Assembly: GCF_001277995.1 (NCBI RefSeq)
Contig: NZ_CP009220.1
Coordinates: forward strand, 1,984,001 to 2,048,000
Length of the DNA stretch: 64,000 nt
Origin: Corynebacterium deserti GIMN1.010
GTDB taxonomy: Bacteria; Actinomycetota; Actinomycetes; Mycobacteriales; Mycobacteriaceae
Direction: 5' to 3'
Part shown: in pieces, positions 17,777 through 26,702 of the stretch
How the letters are laid out: the number at the start of each line of letters is the position of its first letter
Numbering within the stretch: the stretch's first letter is position 1
Translations under genes and position numbers: made by a program
Notes under the pieces: generated by a model
Database searches by the model: none
Told to the model about the DNA's origin: nothing
What the model saw: only the letters and a program-made list of their open reading frames with translations

Positions 17777-18864
17777 TTTGCACCATTGTTGGTTGGTGCA
17801 GAGGAGCCACGTGCGTTGAGCTCTTCCAGCTGACCTTCCAGCAGAGACTTCAGGCGGGTGCGGTACTCGCGCTCGAAGGTCTGCAGTTCGGCGATGCGGG
17901 TCTCCAGAGCGTTCTGCTGCTCCTTGACTGCTGCCATGGTCTCGGTGTGCTTGCGCTCTGCGTCTGCCTGCAGGGCGTTTGCCTTGTCCTCAGCCTGGCG
18001 GATCTGTGCTTCTGCGCGGGCAGTGGATGCAGCGATGGTGTCTGCGGACTTCTTCTCTGCATCGGAGACGAGCTTCTTAGCCTTGGCATCGGCTTCGCTA
18101 ACCAGGGTGTTAGCGCGGGATTCTGCGTCTGCGATCTGCTTTTCTGCATTTGCGCGTGCCTCTTCGAGGGTGCGGTTGGAAGAACTGTTTGCTTCCTCGA
18201 TCTGCTTCTCAGCGGCTTCGCGGGCCTCATCGAGCATGCTCTTGGCTTCTGCACGAGCTTCAGAGGTGAGGCGGTCTGCCATCTCCTGCGCAAGGCCGAG
18301 AACCTTAGCTGCCTGCATATGGGTATCTGCGGTAGCAACACTAGATGCGGTGGCGGTTGCGCCTGCACCAGCTGCCGCACCGGCGATGCCAGCGCCTGCA
18401 GCCTTGGTGGAGGAGGCGTTCTTAGCCTCTGCTTTAGCCTTCTCAGCTTCCTCGCGAGCAGCCTTGGCCTCCGCTTGAGCTCGCTGCAACTGATCCTGAG
18501 CAGCCTTGGCGTCGTTCTGAGCCTTCTGGGCGGCCTTCGATGCATCATCCAGCTTAGTGGCGTATTCGGAGCGAAGCTTCTCTTCGATCTCTTTGCGCAA
18601 CGCAGCTTCATCGACAGACTTGGTGGCTGCAGCACCAGCGCCAGCGGAACCTGCAGTGGAAGCACCCTTTGGAGCGCCATCCTTGATCTGCGCTTCTAGC
18701 TCCTCGACCTGCTGCTTGAGGTCTTCGTTTTCCTCTTGGAACTGAACGAGGGCGTCCTCAACGAGATCCAGGAACTGATCAACCTCGTCTTCGTTGTAGC
18801 CACGCTTGCCGATAGGCGGCTTGTTAAAAGCGACGTTATGCACATCAGCTGGAGTCAACGGCAT
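17758..18864 (-). CDS. divIVA: Polar growth protein DivIVA (Wag31, Antigen 84)
   Basis: The coiled-coil scaffold that binds negatively curved membrane at the cell poles and directs apical wall synthesis in Corynebacteriales. At 368 residues it has the N-terminal membrane-binding domain ([20 protein letters not shown], then [18 protein letters not shown]), an Ala/Gly-rich linker near 75-90 and 150-180, and a long Ala/Glu/Lys/Arg coiled coil to about residue 345. The ATG has AAGGGA about 8 nt upstream, and a TATGAT -10 lies at 18950-18955. The gene is separated from yggT by a strong terminator, so it is independently transcribed although it closes the dcw region. PknA/PknL-type kinases phosphorylate homologues; no such site is assigned here. 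Confidence 0.96.
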   Translation of the reverse strand: MPLTPADVHNVAFNKPPIGKRGYNEDEVDQFLDLVEDALVQFQEENEDLKQQVEELEAQIKDGAPKGASTAGSAGAGAAATKSVDEAALRKEIEEKLRSEYATKLDDASKAAQKAQNDAKAAQDQLQRAQAEAKAAREEAEKAKAEAKNASSTKAAGAGIAGAAAGAGATATASSVATADTHMQAAKVLGLAQEMADRLTSEARAEAKSMLDEAREAAEKQIEEANSSSNRTLEEARANAEKQIADAESRANTLVSEADAKAKKLVSDAEKKSADTIAASTARAEAQIRQAEDKANALQADAERKHTETMAAVKEQQNALETRIAELQTFEREYRTRLKSLLEGQLEELNARGSSAPTNNGANKPAGE

Positions 18865-18949
18865 TAGCGGATTCCCTTCGATTTAACGGTGGCCCCAGGC
18901 AGGGCCGGGACTCAGTCACAAGAATCTCTCATGACTGGAATTTCCATTT

Positions 18950-18955
18950 ATCATA
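18950..18955 (-). promoter_or_regulatory. Probable -10 box of divIVA
   Basis: The minus strand reads TATGAT about 85 nt upstream of the divIVA ATG. The -35 is not convincing. The rest of the gene-free stretch 18865-19286 shows no credible ORF. Confidence 0.45.
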
Positions 18956-19286
18956 CTGTTCTTCACGAGCCATTGTAGCCAGCAGTCGTTTTTTGTCTGG
19001 CATACGCGCCGAAAACTCCGGAGAGAATTCCGCATTTCTGCCACAACATCACGCCCTGAACATGCTTCAAGCCTGATACCGATGACCACAATGTGAACGT
19101 GGCCAACACTACCGGTCAAAATGACAAATTTGTGATTTGAATTGCGTATTTGCTGGATTTATTACCCTCTTGAGACGATTTCCGAACCAGCTCATCGATA
19201 CCAAAACGTTACCGTTGTTAGCATGGTCACAGTCTTTAAAAGATTGCTTGTCGACGCCGTCCTGCGGGTGTGCAGATAGGGGGTAA

Positions 19287-19331
19287 AAAGCCAGATATCC
19301 CGCACCTAAAAGGTGCGGGATATCTGGCTTT
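19287..19331 (-). terminator. Strong terminator after yggT
   Basis: AAAGCCAGATATCCCGCACCT (19287-19307) pairs perfectly with its complement at 19311-19331: a 21-bp stem with a 3-nt loop. It lies directly beyond the yggT stop (19333), and the minus strand continues CTTTTTACC. It ends the cluster transcript before divIVA. Confidence 0.9.
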
Positions 19332-19332
19332 G

Positions 19333-19692
19333 TTACGCCAAGAGTCGAACAACGCTCTGCAAAATCGACAGAATGAAGAACAACACGAGTACAGACAGAT
19401 CAAGTCGGACGTTGCCCAGTGGCAGCGGAGGGATAACTCGACGCAGCAACTTCACTGGAGGGTCGGTGACCATGAAAATTGGCTCTGCAATATAGAAGAA
19501 CCACTTTGGAGGTGCGAACGACCTGGAAAAGGACTGGATCATCTCAATAATAATGCGTGCTACAAGCACCCACGTATATATGCCGATGAGCCAAGCGATC
19601 AAATATGCAATGGAACCCACGAGGAAACAGCCTAACTGAATTGGGGAGGAGACGAAATTGAGGTTGTTGAGATCAATTGTGGACGACCCCAT
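19333..19692 (-). CDS. yggT: YggT family membrane protein
   Basis: A 119-residue protein with two hydrophobic regions, residues about 17-45 and 90-115, characteristic of YggT/YlmG, a family next to sepF in Gram-positive dcw clusters and linked to division or membrane organisation without a defined activity. ARIIIEMIQSF and the downstream DPPVKLLRRVIPPLP block are family-like. I use ATG 19692; an in-frame GTG at 19713 lies inside the preceding hairpin and would be masked. No good Shine-Dalgarno is visible. A large hairpin separates it from sepF and the strong terminator follows, so its level may be set by read-through or a small local promoter. Confidence 0.85.
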   Translation of the reverse strand: MGSSTIDLNNLNFVSSPIQLGCFLVGSIAYLIAWLIGIYTWVLVARIIIEMIQSFSRSFAPPKWFFYIAEPIFMVTDPPVKLLRRVIPPLPLGNVRLDLSVLVLFFILSILQSVVRLLA

Positions 19693-19705
19693 GTTAATCA
19701 CAAAA

Positions 19706-19760
19706 CCCGTCACCGGCCTTTGGGAGCTATCTCAAGGGACAGCTAAAGGCCTGTGACGGG
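19706..19760 (-). terminator. Hairpin between sepF and yggT, possible attenuator
   Basis: CCCGTCACCGGCCTTT (19706-19721) pairs with AAAGGCCTGTGACGGG (19745-19760) with one mismatch, plus an inner AGCT/AGCT. On the minus strand it is followed by TTTTGTG and then, within 14 nt, the yggT ATG. It may terminate part of the sepF transcript or control yggT translation. Confidence 0.65.
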
Positions 19761-19830
19761 TGTGAAAAATTAATGTAGAAGATTTACGATCACGCTGCAC
19801 ATGTGGTGATAGCTAAAAACTCCGAGGTTT

Positions 19831-20283
19831 TTAGCGGATTCGTGCAGCGCGCTCGAGCTCAGCGGTGCTGACGTTAGACATTTCAGGGACGACAGCGAAG
19901 GTGAAGCTGTCGATCTTCTGCATCTTGCCACGCAGGGCAAAGCACAGACCGGCAGCGAAGTCGACGATACGGCGTGCTTCTTCACGGGACAGAAGGCTCA
20001 TGTCGAAGACAACCGAGTCGCCGTCGCGGAATGCTGCGCCGATTTCCTGCGCGTCTTCAAATGAGTGGAGTTCTACCGGAACGATGGTGGACTGGTAGGC
20101 ACGTGGAGCTGGTGCTGCTGGTTCTGGTGCCTGTGGGGCATATCCGTAGTCACGCTCGCGGTATTCCGGAGCGTACGCTGCAGTGCCTTCGTATCGTGGC
20201 TCGTCTGCGAAATACGCATCATCGTGCTCTGTTTCGTAAGGAGCGAGTCCGAAGAATTCTTTGGTCTTCTTGAGCATTGACAT
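19831..20283 (-). CDS. sepF: Cell division protein SepF
   Basis: SepF polymerises into rings, binds the FtsZ C-terminal peptide and tethers it to membrane; in Actinobacteria lacking FtsA it is the main Z-ring anchor. The 150-residue protein begins with an amphipathic helix (MLKKTKEFFGL), continues through an acidic, Tyr/Pro/Ala-rich linker (about 15-65) and ends in the SepF core (STIVPVELHSFEDAQEIG.. to VVPEMSNVS). ATG 20283 is chosen for GAAGGGA 7 nt upstream; a second ATG lies two codons on. It follows yggS with a 76-bp gap. No FtsA gene is seen in the cluster, in line with this role. Confidence 0.95.
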   Translation of the reverse strand: MSMLKKTKEFFGLAPYETEHDDAYFADEPRYEGTAAYAPEYRERDYGYAPQAPEPAAPAPRAYQSTIVPVELHSFEDAQEIGAAFRDGDSVVFDMSLLSREEARRIVDFAAGLCFALRGKMQKIDSFTFAVVPEMSNVSTAELERAARIR

Positions 20284-20359
20284 GGCAGTTTCCCTTCACC
20301 TGGAATGTCGTGGTATTCATGTGCAGCTGGGGTGCGCGTCACACCCTTAACTTGATTTT

Positions 20360-21064
20360 CTACGCTAGTGGTCGATTCCCGAGAATTTCAGTTCCGACAC
20401 GCACGATTGTTGAGCCATGTTTGATCGCTTCAACGAGGTCTCCAGACATACCCGCAGAAAATTCCAACGACCTGTCAAAGTGTTCCTCTAAACCTGAAAG
20501 TATGCCCCTTGCCTGGGAAAACGCAGTTTCTGGGTCCCACCCTAATGGAGGTACACACATAAGCCCGTCAAAGCGGAGATGTGTGGCCTCTTCGATGGTT
20601 TCCGCAAGTGCTGTGACCTGCTCTAACGGTGTGCCACCACGGTTGGGGTCACCGTCCAAACTCAGTTGAATGAAACTTGGCAGGATTGGATTTGTGCGGT
20701 CGTTTCTTTGCACGGCGAGTGCGACCCCCCGATTCAACGCGAGCGCAATTTTTTCGCTGTCAATGGAATGAACAGCCGCTGCCCAACGTGCAATGGAGTT
20801 GGCTTTCTTTGATTGGATTTGTCCAATCATGTGGAAGTCCATGTCAGGTAGTTGCTCCGCTTTGGCGCGAGCTTCTTGTTCACGGTTCTCCCCCGCTGCG
20901 CGCACGCCGAGATCGTAAAGAATCTCAACATCTTCTACTGGGTGGAATTTGGTGACCGGCAACAAAGTAACGCTGCCTTCCGGGCGAGAACATCGGTGGA
21001 CAGTCTCGTCGATACGCGCTTTAACCCGGTGCAGGTTAACCTGCAACTCTTCGCGGCGCCCCAT
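20360..21064 (-). CDS. PLP homeostasis protein, YggS family
   Basis: A 234-residue single-domain PLP-binding protein of the YggS/PROSC family, a TIM-barrel with no known catalysis that buffers intracellular pyridoxal phosphate. The PLP lysine is in LLPVTKFHPVEDVEIL (about Lys39). DFHMIGQIQSKKAN is the family GxxQxxK block, and MSGDLVEAIKHGSTIVRVG near the C-terminus is the phosphate-binding signature. The ATG follows the upstream yfiH stop directly (21065/21064), so they are co-translated. Such genes commonly sit between ftsZ and sepF in Gram-positive dcw clusters. Confidence 0.92.
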   Translation of the reverse strand: MGRREELQVNLHRVKARIDETVHRCSRPEGSVTLLPVTKFHPVEDVEILYDLGVRAAGENREQEARAKAEQLPDMDFHMIGQIQSKKANSIARWAAAVHSIDSEKIALALNRGVALAVQRNDRTNPILPSFIQLSLDGDPNRGGTPLEQVTALAETIEEATHLRFDGLMCVPPLGWDPETAFSQARGILSGLEEHFDRSLEFSAGMSGDLVEAIKHGSTIVRVGTEILGNRPLA

Positions 21065-21805
21065 TTATGCCTCCGTCGGCAGCCAAATGACGCCGGCTTG
21101 GCGTCCGGTGGTGCCTTGGCGACGGTAGGAGAAGAAGTCCTCGTCTTCGATGGTGCAGCGCGGGTCTGAGTCGATCATCTGCACGCCGAGGCTAAGCAGT
21201 TGACGCAACAGCCCGGCGCGGATGTCCAAACCTGTCGTCCCCTTGGTCGTTTTAGTGAAGGAGCCTGGCAGCTTGGTTTCAACGTCGCGTGCCATCGCTT
21301 CTGGTACTTCGTAGCGCGCACCTGATGCTGCAGCGCCCATGAGTGCGTGGATGCGAGACGGCTGCGCGCCCAGCTCCACCATCTTTTCTACGGTCTTTTT
21401 CACAATGCCGTTGCGCGCTCCCATGCGGCCTGCATGCACGGCTGCGATAACGCCTGCGTCGGTGTCAGAGAGCAACACCGGGACGCAGTCTGCTACCAGC
21501 ACGGCAAGCGCAAGCCCACGGGTGGTGGTCACCAACGCGTCAGTGGTTTCAACGGCGGAGCCATCGTGCGGTGCTTGGCTGACGACGCTGACCGTATTGG
21601 AATGCACTTGCTCCATGTAGACCACGTTGGAAGGGGCCAGACCAATGATCTCTGCGAGTCGGGTGCGGTTAGCGGCGACATCGTCTGGGTTGTCCCCCAC
21701 ATGATCGCCGAGGTTGAAAGAATCAAAGGGAGATTGCGAAACCCCGCCGGCACGGGTGGTAAACACCTTGCGGACGGGGCGCGTGCGTGGGTCAAGACTT
21801 TCCAT
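21065..21805 (-). CDS. Multicopper-oxidase-like protein, YfiH/PgeF family
   Basis: A 246-residue protein of the DUF152/YfiH family, called polyphenol oxidase (laccase) family and more recently reported as purine nucleoside phosphorylase or peptidoglycan-editing factor. Metal-binding residues appear in YMEQVHSNTV, VLVADCVPVLLSD and AAVHAGRMGARNGIV: the family His-Cys-His triad. The gene lies 27 bp past ftsZ and abuts yggS. Substrate cannot be decided from sequence; the link to division genes favours a cell-wall quality role. Confidence 0.88.
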   Translation of the reverse strand: MESLDPRTRPVRKVFTTRAGGVSQSPFDSFNLGDHVGDNPDDVAANRTRLAEIIGLAPSNVVYMEQVHSNTVSVVSQAPHDGSAVETTDALVTTTRGLALAVLVADCVPVLLSDTDAGVIAAVHAGRMGARNGIVKKTVEKMVELGAQPSRIHALMGAAASGARYEVPEAMARDVETKLPGSFTKTTKGTTGLDIRAGLLRQLLSLGVQMIDSDPRCTIEDEDFFSYRRQGTTGRQAGVIWLPTEA

Positions 21806-21832
21806 AAGGATTAAGTCTATTCAAGTTGGCAA

Positions 21833-23119
21833 CTACTGGAGGAAGCTGGGTACATCCAGATCGTCGCCACGGTCATCACGGCGGTCATCACGGCGGTCAT
21901 CACGACGGTAATCGCGTGGGTCGTCACGGCGCTCATCCCTGCGTTCATCGCGGCGGTAATCGCGATCGTTGTTAGTGAACAGGCCACCACCGGAGCGGTT
22001 AGCGTCAATACGATGACGAGCGCCAGCGACGCGGGACTGCGCTGGATCGTTGTCACGGGATCCACCGAAGATATCTTCTTCAGCTGGTGGCAGGGTTGCG
22101 TTGGATGCAGGAGCAGCAGACTGTGGCTCAGGAGCCTGGCCACCCGCGCGGCGAAGTTCGGAAGCGTTAGCCCGTGCAGCATCGAAGCCGGTTGCGATGA
22201 CGGTGACACGGACTTCGTCGCCCAGGTTGTCATCGATGATGGTACCGAAGATGAGGTTGACGTCCTCGTCAGAGCGCTCGCGCACCATGGATGCAGCGGC
22301 GTTGACTTCCATGAGACCAAGGTCGGAGCCACCAGCAAAGGACAGCAGAACACCGGTTGCGCCGTCCATGGTTGCTTCCAACAGGGGGGAGTTAATTGCC
22401 TGCTCGGTGGCGGAGACAACGCGGTTGTCGCCGCGTGCAGAACCAACGCCCATGAGTGCGGAGCCAGCTTCGGACATGACAGATCGCACGTCGGCGAAGT
22501 CCACGTTGATCACACCAGGGATGGTGATGAGATTGGTGATACCCTGCACACCGTTGTGCAAAACCTCATCGGCTGCGCGGAACGCTTCCATCATGGAGAG
22601 GTTGGCGTCACCGAGCTCCAAGAGACGATCGTTTGGAATGACAATGAGGGTGTCGCAGACTTCCTTCAGTGCTGCAATGCCTTCTTCAGCCTGGCGGGTG
22701 CGACGCTTGCCTTCGAACTCGAAAGGCTTGGTAACAACACCAATGGTGAGTGCGCCCATCTTCTTTGCGATGCCAGCAACGACAGGAGCTGCACCGGTGC
22801 CGGTTCCGCCACCTTCGCCTGCGGTAACAAACACCATATCAGAGCCCTTGATGGTCTCTTCGATTTCGTTCTTGTGGTCTTCTGCGGAGGTGCGGCCAAC
22901 TTCTGGGTTAGCGCCTGCGCCAAGTCCACGGGTAGCTTCACGTCCGATGTCGAGTTTTACGTCTGCGTCAGAGAACATGAGCGCCTGCGAGTCGGTGTTC
23001 ACCGCGATGAACTCCACGCCCTTGAGGCCTTCTTCAATCATGCGGTTGACGGCGTTGACTCCGCCGCCGCCCACGCCGACGACCTTAATCTTGGCGAGGT
23101 AGTTGTTCGGTGAGGTCAT
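21833..23119 (-). CDS. ftsZ: Cell division GTPase FtsZ
   Basis: The tubulin homologue that forms the Z-ring. The tubulin signature GEGGGTGTG is at residues 101-109, with [14 protein letters not shown] at the N-terminus. The GTPase and C-terminal domains run to about residue 315. A disordered linker follows, then DLDVPSFLQ at the C-terminus, the SepF/FtsW-binding peptide. The linker's last part is a tandem tetrapeptide array ([12 protein letters not shown]) encoded by a 12-bp repeat. Length is 428 residues; as I recall other C. glutamicum strains have slightly longer FtsZ, which the repeat could explain. A GAAAGG sequence lies upstream of the ATG, and the 249 bp before it probably carry promoters. 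Confidence 0.97.
   Translation of the reverse strand: MTSPNNYLAKIKVVGVGGGGVNAVNRMIEEGLKGVEFIAVNTDSQALMFSDADVKLDIGREATRGLGAGANPEVGRTSAEDHKNEIEETIKGSDMVFVTAGEGGGTGTGAAPVVAGIAKKMGALTIGVVTKPFEFEGKRRTRQAEEGIAALKEVCDTLIVIPNDRLLELGDANLSMMEAFRAADEVLHNGVQGITNLITIPGVINVDFADVRSVMSEAGSALMGVGSARGDNRVVSATEQAINSPLLEATMDGATGVLLSFAGGSDLGLMEVNAAASMVRERSDEDVNLIFGTIIDDNLGDEVRVTVIATGFDAARANASELRRAGGQAPEPQSAAPASNATLPPAEEDIFGGSRDNDPAQSRVAGARHRIDANRSGGGLFTNNDRDYRRDERRDERRDDPRDYRRDDRRDDRRDDRGDDLDVPSFLQ
21865..21972. repeat. 12-bp tandem repeat in the ftsZ linker
   Basis: Nine consecutive 12-mers of the form CACGGCGGTCAT. Units 2 and 3 (21877-21900) are identical and the others diverge. Read on the minus strand they encode charged tetrapeptides such as RDDR, RDER and RDYR just before the conserved FtsZ C-terminal peptide. 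Unit size keeps the frame, so copy-number change would only lengthen or shorten the linker. Confidence 0.85.
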
Positions 23120-23368
23120 TGTCGATGTCTCGCCTTTCGAAGAGTTGATGCTAAAAATTTCTGCTGTATTTAAATCTCAAGGAACCCCGACCCGATGAGG
23201 GTGAGCTACCTTCAAGTCTTTATCTGGCTGACATATATCTTGTGCGAAAAACACATCAATGTGTCGGACATTTGTGGCGGCGTGTCGCCACCCTCAACCT
23301 CAACTTTAGGGTTGATATGGTGGGCAAACGCCACGCACACTATCTTAAACCAGAACTAGTTGGCCACT

Positions 23369-24037
23369 TTAGCGAACTGTCACCATTGAGGGTGAGCTGA
23401 TGTTCCAATGTTGGCCTTCACGCTTCATCACAGTGGATAGTGCCACCGCTTTATCGTGATTATTTTCGGCTGATCCCCAGTAGATTTCTCGCCCATCATT
23501 GAGTTTGAGCAAGATATCAAATTCGTCTGGAGCGTCAATCGATTGAATACTCTCGGTCAACGCTGCGTCATGGTCTTTAATGGCGTTGATCACAGAGATC
23601 ACCGCAGGCATGACATTAGGGTTTTCGGCGTCCGCTCCGGAGACCTCCACTGTGCCCACAGGCGGCGTACCGATGAGAACTTCTTTGCCTTCGGTGTCAT
23701 AAATGTAATCACCATCAGACCTGTGCACATACACCGCGGGTTCCCTCTCAACGAGCTCGACGCTGACGGTGCTGGGCAATGAACGGTCAACCGTTACGGA
23801 CTTAACCCAAGGCAGCTCGACGATATTGACTGCCGCTTGTCGGGCGTCGATACGCAAAAGGTTTTCCCCGTCCACGATGCCGGAAACTTCCTTGACCTGC
23901 TCGGGGTCGGTGCGTTGCGCACCGGTGACATCAATGGTGCCCACTTTAAGTACTGGGACAAACCATGCGACAGCGCCTGCGATGGCTATGGCAGCAACGA
24001 TGACGCTGACAACGATGGCGATGACTTTTTTGTTCAC
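23369..24037 (-). CDS. ftsQ: Cell division protein FtsQ
   Basis: A bitopic divisome protein that recruits the FtsB/L complex. The 222 residues have a short basic cytoplasmic tail, one transmembrane helix (VIAIVVSVIVAAIAIAGAVA, about 5-24), a POTRA domain (LKVGTIDVTGAQRTD.. to about 105) and the FtsQ beta domain. GTG 24037 is used because AGGCAGGA lies just upstream and the helix follows; the open frame extends to 24127 inside murC but without homology. It lies 13 bp after murC. The sequence REPAVYVHRSDGDYIYDTEG is a typical FtsQ segment. Confidence 0.92.
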   Translation of the reverse strand: MNKKVIAIVVSVIVAAIAIAGAVAWFVPVLKVGTIDVTGAQRTDPEQVKEVSGIVDGENLLRIDARQAAVNIVELPWVKSVTVDRSLPSTVSVELVEREPAVYVHRSDGDYIYDTEGKEVLIGTPPVGTVEVSGADAENPNVMPAVISVINAIKDHDAALTESIQSIDAPDEFDILLKLNDGREIYWGSAENNHDKAVALSTVMKREGQHWNISSPSMVTVR

Positions 24038-24050
24038 ACGAGTCCTGCCT

Positions 24051-25508
24051 TTAGCTGTCAAGGCGGTCCAAGATTTCCGGTGCCAACATGGTGACAGAAC
24101 CTGCACCCATGGTGAGCACAATGTCATCTGGGCCTGCTACCTCAGCAATTCGATCTGGGACTGCGGAGAAATTGGGCTCATACACTGCTGGAATGGTCAT
24201 CGCATCGGTAATGATGGTGGATGACACACCGTCGACGGGTTGTTCCCGAGCACCGAATATCTCAAGCACCACAGCAGCGTCCGCTAGTGAAAGAGCGTCT
24301 GCGAACTCCTGCTGGAACTCCATCGTGCGGGAGTACAGGTGAGGCTGGAACGCCACGATTACCCGCCCCTTCCCCGCTGCCGTGACCCGTTCACGTGCGG
24401 CGGTAAGCACAGCAGTGACCTCGGTTGGGTGGTGAGCATAATCATCGTAGACAGAAGCGCCAGCGAACTCGCCTTCGGCAACAGTGCCGTGGTACTCAAA
24501 GCGACGTCGCACGCCGGAGAAATCCGACAGACCTTCCACCAACTGTGGTAGGTCACCGCCGACGAGGTAACCAGCAAGCAAAGCGGCAGCACCGTTGAGC
24601 ACCATGTGATCACCTGGGATTTGCAAGACTACAGATAATTGCGCGCCCTCAAGGTCAATGGTGGCTCGGGTTCCCTCCGCCACTACCTCGGTATCTACGA
24701 TGGTCGCCATCGCTGGGACGTCAGGGTGAGCAGCAACAGCATCGGTGGTGCCGTAACCAACAGTCTTGATTCCTTTTCGTACCGCGCGCTCGCCGAGCTC
24801 AGCAGCATGAGGATCATTAAGGCACACCACCAAGGTGCCGTGAGGAACGATGCGGCCAGCAAAATCATCAAAGACCTGGAAGTATGCTTCACGGCTTTTG
24901 AAGTAATCGAGGTGATCAGGCTCAACGTTGGTAACTACGGCAATTTTTGGAGAGTAACGCAACAGCGATGCATCGGACTCGTCTGCTTCTGCCACAAACA
25001 CCTCTCCGGTGCCGTGGTGAGCGTTGGTGCCTGCTTTGTTGAGCTGGCCACCAATAGCAAAGCTTGGATCCATGCCTGCTGCTTGCATCGCGACGACCGT
25101 CATCGAGGTAGTAGAAGTCTTACCGTGCGTTCCGGCGATCAACACTTGGGTGTAACCCTCCATGAGCTCGCCCAACAGATCCGAGCGGCGGATAACAGGG
25201 ATGCCCTCTTCACGTGCACGCACGAGTTCCGGGTTGTCCTTCGGGATCGCAGCAAACGACGTGACTACTACGGTTGGAAGTTCACCAGAAAGCTCAAGGT
25301 TTTCTGAAGCATGTCCCACAGCAATTTTTGCGCCCACTGCCTTCAACGGCAGCAAGGTGCGGGAGTCCTTTGCATCGGAGCCGGTAACAGTCTTACCGCG
25401 AGCCAGCAAGATGCGAGCAACACCGGACATTCCGGCACCGCCGATACCGATGAGATGTACGCGGGACAGATCAACGTCCTGCACGGAGTCCAATTGTGGA
25501 GTGGTCAC
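24051..25508 (-). CDS. murC: UDP-N-acetylmuramate-L-alanine ligase
   Basis: Adds L-alanine to UDP-MurNAc in the cytoplasm, with ATP. The 485-residue Mur ligase has an N-terminal UDP-binding domain with [12 protein letters not shown], the ATP P-loop GTHGKTS at residues 126-132, a central [14 protein letters not shown] region with [12 protein letters not shown], and the C-terminal Rossmann domain including [11 protein letters not shown], characteristic of MurC. It lies between murG (37-bp gap) and ftsQ. The first ATG gives a plausible 16-residue lead before the first strand. Confidence 0.97.
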   Translation of the reverse strand: MTTPQLDSVQDVDLSRVHLIGIGGAGMSGVARILLARGKTVTGSDAKDSRTLLPLKAVGAKIAVGHASENLELSGELPTVVVTSFAAIPKDNPELVRAREEGIPVIRRSDLLGELMEGYTQVLIAGTHGKTSTTSMTVVAMQAAGMDPSFAIGGQLNKAGTNAHHGTGEVFVAEADESDASLLRYSPKIAVVTNVEPDHLDYFKSREAYFQVFDDFAGRIVPHGTLVVCLNDPHAAELGERAVRKGIKTVGYGTTDAVAAHPDVPAMATIVDTEVVAEGTRATIDLEGAQLSVVLQIPGDHMVLNGAAALLAGYLVGGDLPQLVEGLSDFSGVRRRFEYHGTVAEGEFAGASVYDDYAHHPTEVTAVLTAARERVTAAGKGRVIVAFQPHLYSRTMEFQQEFADALSLADAAVVLEIFGAREQPVDGVSSTIITDAMTIPAVYEPNFSAVPDRIAEVAGPDDIVLTMGAGSVTMLAPEILDRLDS

Positions 25509-25545
25509 CTTAAAACTGTTCCTTTTCTGTTCTTAAGATCTTGCT

Positions 25546-26631
25546 TCACTTATGTGTGATGGTGTCTGCAATAAGTGCAGCAATCACATCAGAGGCATTT
25601 CCAGCGCCGGAGTTTCGTGCTGCACGTGCCATCTCTTGGAGGGTTGCGGGGTTATTGAGGATGTCAAGGATTGCGTCGACGAGCATTTTTCCGTTGAGGT
25701 CCGCGTCATCAATCTGGCGCGCGCCACCAGCCTCAATGACCTTTTTGGCGTTCAGTGCTTGCTCGCCGTTGCCGTGAGGCAAGGGTACATAAATTGCAGG
25801 CACGCCCGCTGCGGTAACTTCCGCAACGGTCATCGCGCCGGAGCGACAAACGATGAGATCAGCCACGGCGTAAGCCGCCTGCATGTCATCGATAAACGGT
25901 ACGGGATGGTATCCGGGCTTAGCTGCGGGTAGTACATTCTTCTTGCCCACCGCGTGGAGGACCTGGAACCCGGCGGCGAGAAGCTGATCGAGGCCATCGG
26001 CAACTGCATTGTTGATGCTCACCGACCCCTGGGAGCCGCCGGTCACCAAGATGGTGGTGCGATCAACCTCGAGGTCCCACATTGCGCGCGCTCGGTCAGC
26101 GTGTGCAACATCGCGGTCGCCGCCGAGGCCTTTGCGAATGGGAATGCCCACAACCTGGCCGTCCATGCCAGAGCCTTCCACGGCATTAAGTCCCACTCCG
26201 CCAAGCTTTACGCCCAATTTATTGGCCATACCTGCGCGCGCATTGGCCTCATGAACAAAAAACGGAATCCTAAGCGAACGGGCCGCCATATATGCGGGTG
26301 CTGAGACATAGCCACCAAAGCCAATAACAGCCTGCGCCTGAGTTTCTTTCAGGATCTTCCGGGTTTGATTGATAGCCTTGACGACGCGCACAGGCAGCTT
26401 CAGCAAGTCAGCGCTGGGCTTGCGAGGCACCGGAACCGGCTCGATGAGCTTAAGGTCGAAGCCTCGATCAGGAACCAGCGTGGTTTCAAGCCCGCGTGCT
26501 GTACCCAACGCGGTGACGTCTGCGTTGTATGTATCTTTGAGTGCTTCCGCGACAGCCAGCGCTGGTTCAATGTGACCGGCGGTGCCGCCACCTGCAACAA
26601 CTACCCGAATCGGATCAGTGGGTTGAGTCAT
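25546..26631 (-). CDS. murG: UDP-GlcNAc:lipid I GlcNAc transferase MurG
   Basis: A peripheral membrane GT28 enzyme converting lipid I to lipid II. The 361 residues show the N-terminal glycine loop VVAGGGTAGHIEPALA, the second loop ILVTGGSQGSVSINN, and the UDP-GlcNAc-binding region CRSGAMTVAEVTAAGVPAIYVPLP, followed by NGEQALNAKKV. The order and spacing are those of MurG. It lies between ftsW (71-bp gap) and murC. The start is the ATG a dozen residues before the glycine loop. Confidence 0.97.
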   Translation of the reverse strand: MTQPTDPIRVVVAGGGTAGHIEPALAVAEALKDTYNADVTALGTARGLETTLVPDRGFDLKLIEPVPVPRKPSADLLKLPVRVVKAINQTRKILKETQAQAVIGFGGYVSAPAYMAARSLRIPFFVHEANARAGMANKLGVKLGGVGLNAVEGSGMDGQVVGIPIRKGLGGDRDVAHADRARAMWDLEVDRTTILVTGGSQGSVSINNAVADGLDQLLAAGFQVLHAVGKKNVLPAAKPGYHPVPFIDDMQAAYAVADLIVCRSGAMTVAEVTAAGVPAIYVPLPHGNGEQALNAKKVIEAGGARQIDDADLNGKMLVDAILDILNNPATLQEMARAARNSGAGNASDVIAALIADTITHK

Positions 26632-26702
26632 TTTGTTGGGGTTTCTCCTGACTTAACATGACGGGGCACGGCAAACTCTTCTAGCGCTCTTCTGGCGCTC
26701 CC

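Noticed and set aside
17947..18699. 250-codon plus-strand Cys/Leu/Gly-rich ORF opposite divIVA
   Set aside because: It is the mirror of the Ala/Glu/Lys coiled coil of DivIVA; repetitive codon usage keeps complementary frames open.
18916..19119. 67-codon minus-strand ORF upstream of divIVA
   Set aside because: It spans the probable divIVA promoter, lacks a ribosome-binding site and has no membrane or domain pattern.
22013..23113. Long plus-strand ORFs (366 and 350 codons, two frames) opposite ftsZ
   Set aside because: They lie wholly inside ftsZ, lack a ribosome-binding site and any recognisable domain, and two overlapping frames cannot both be genes.
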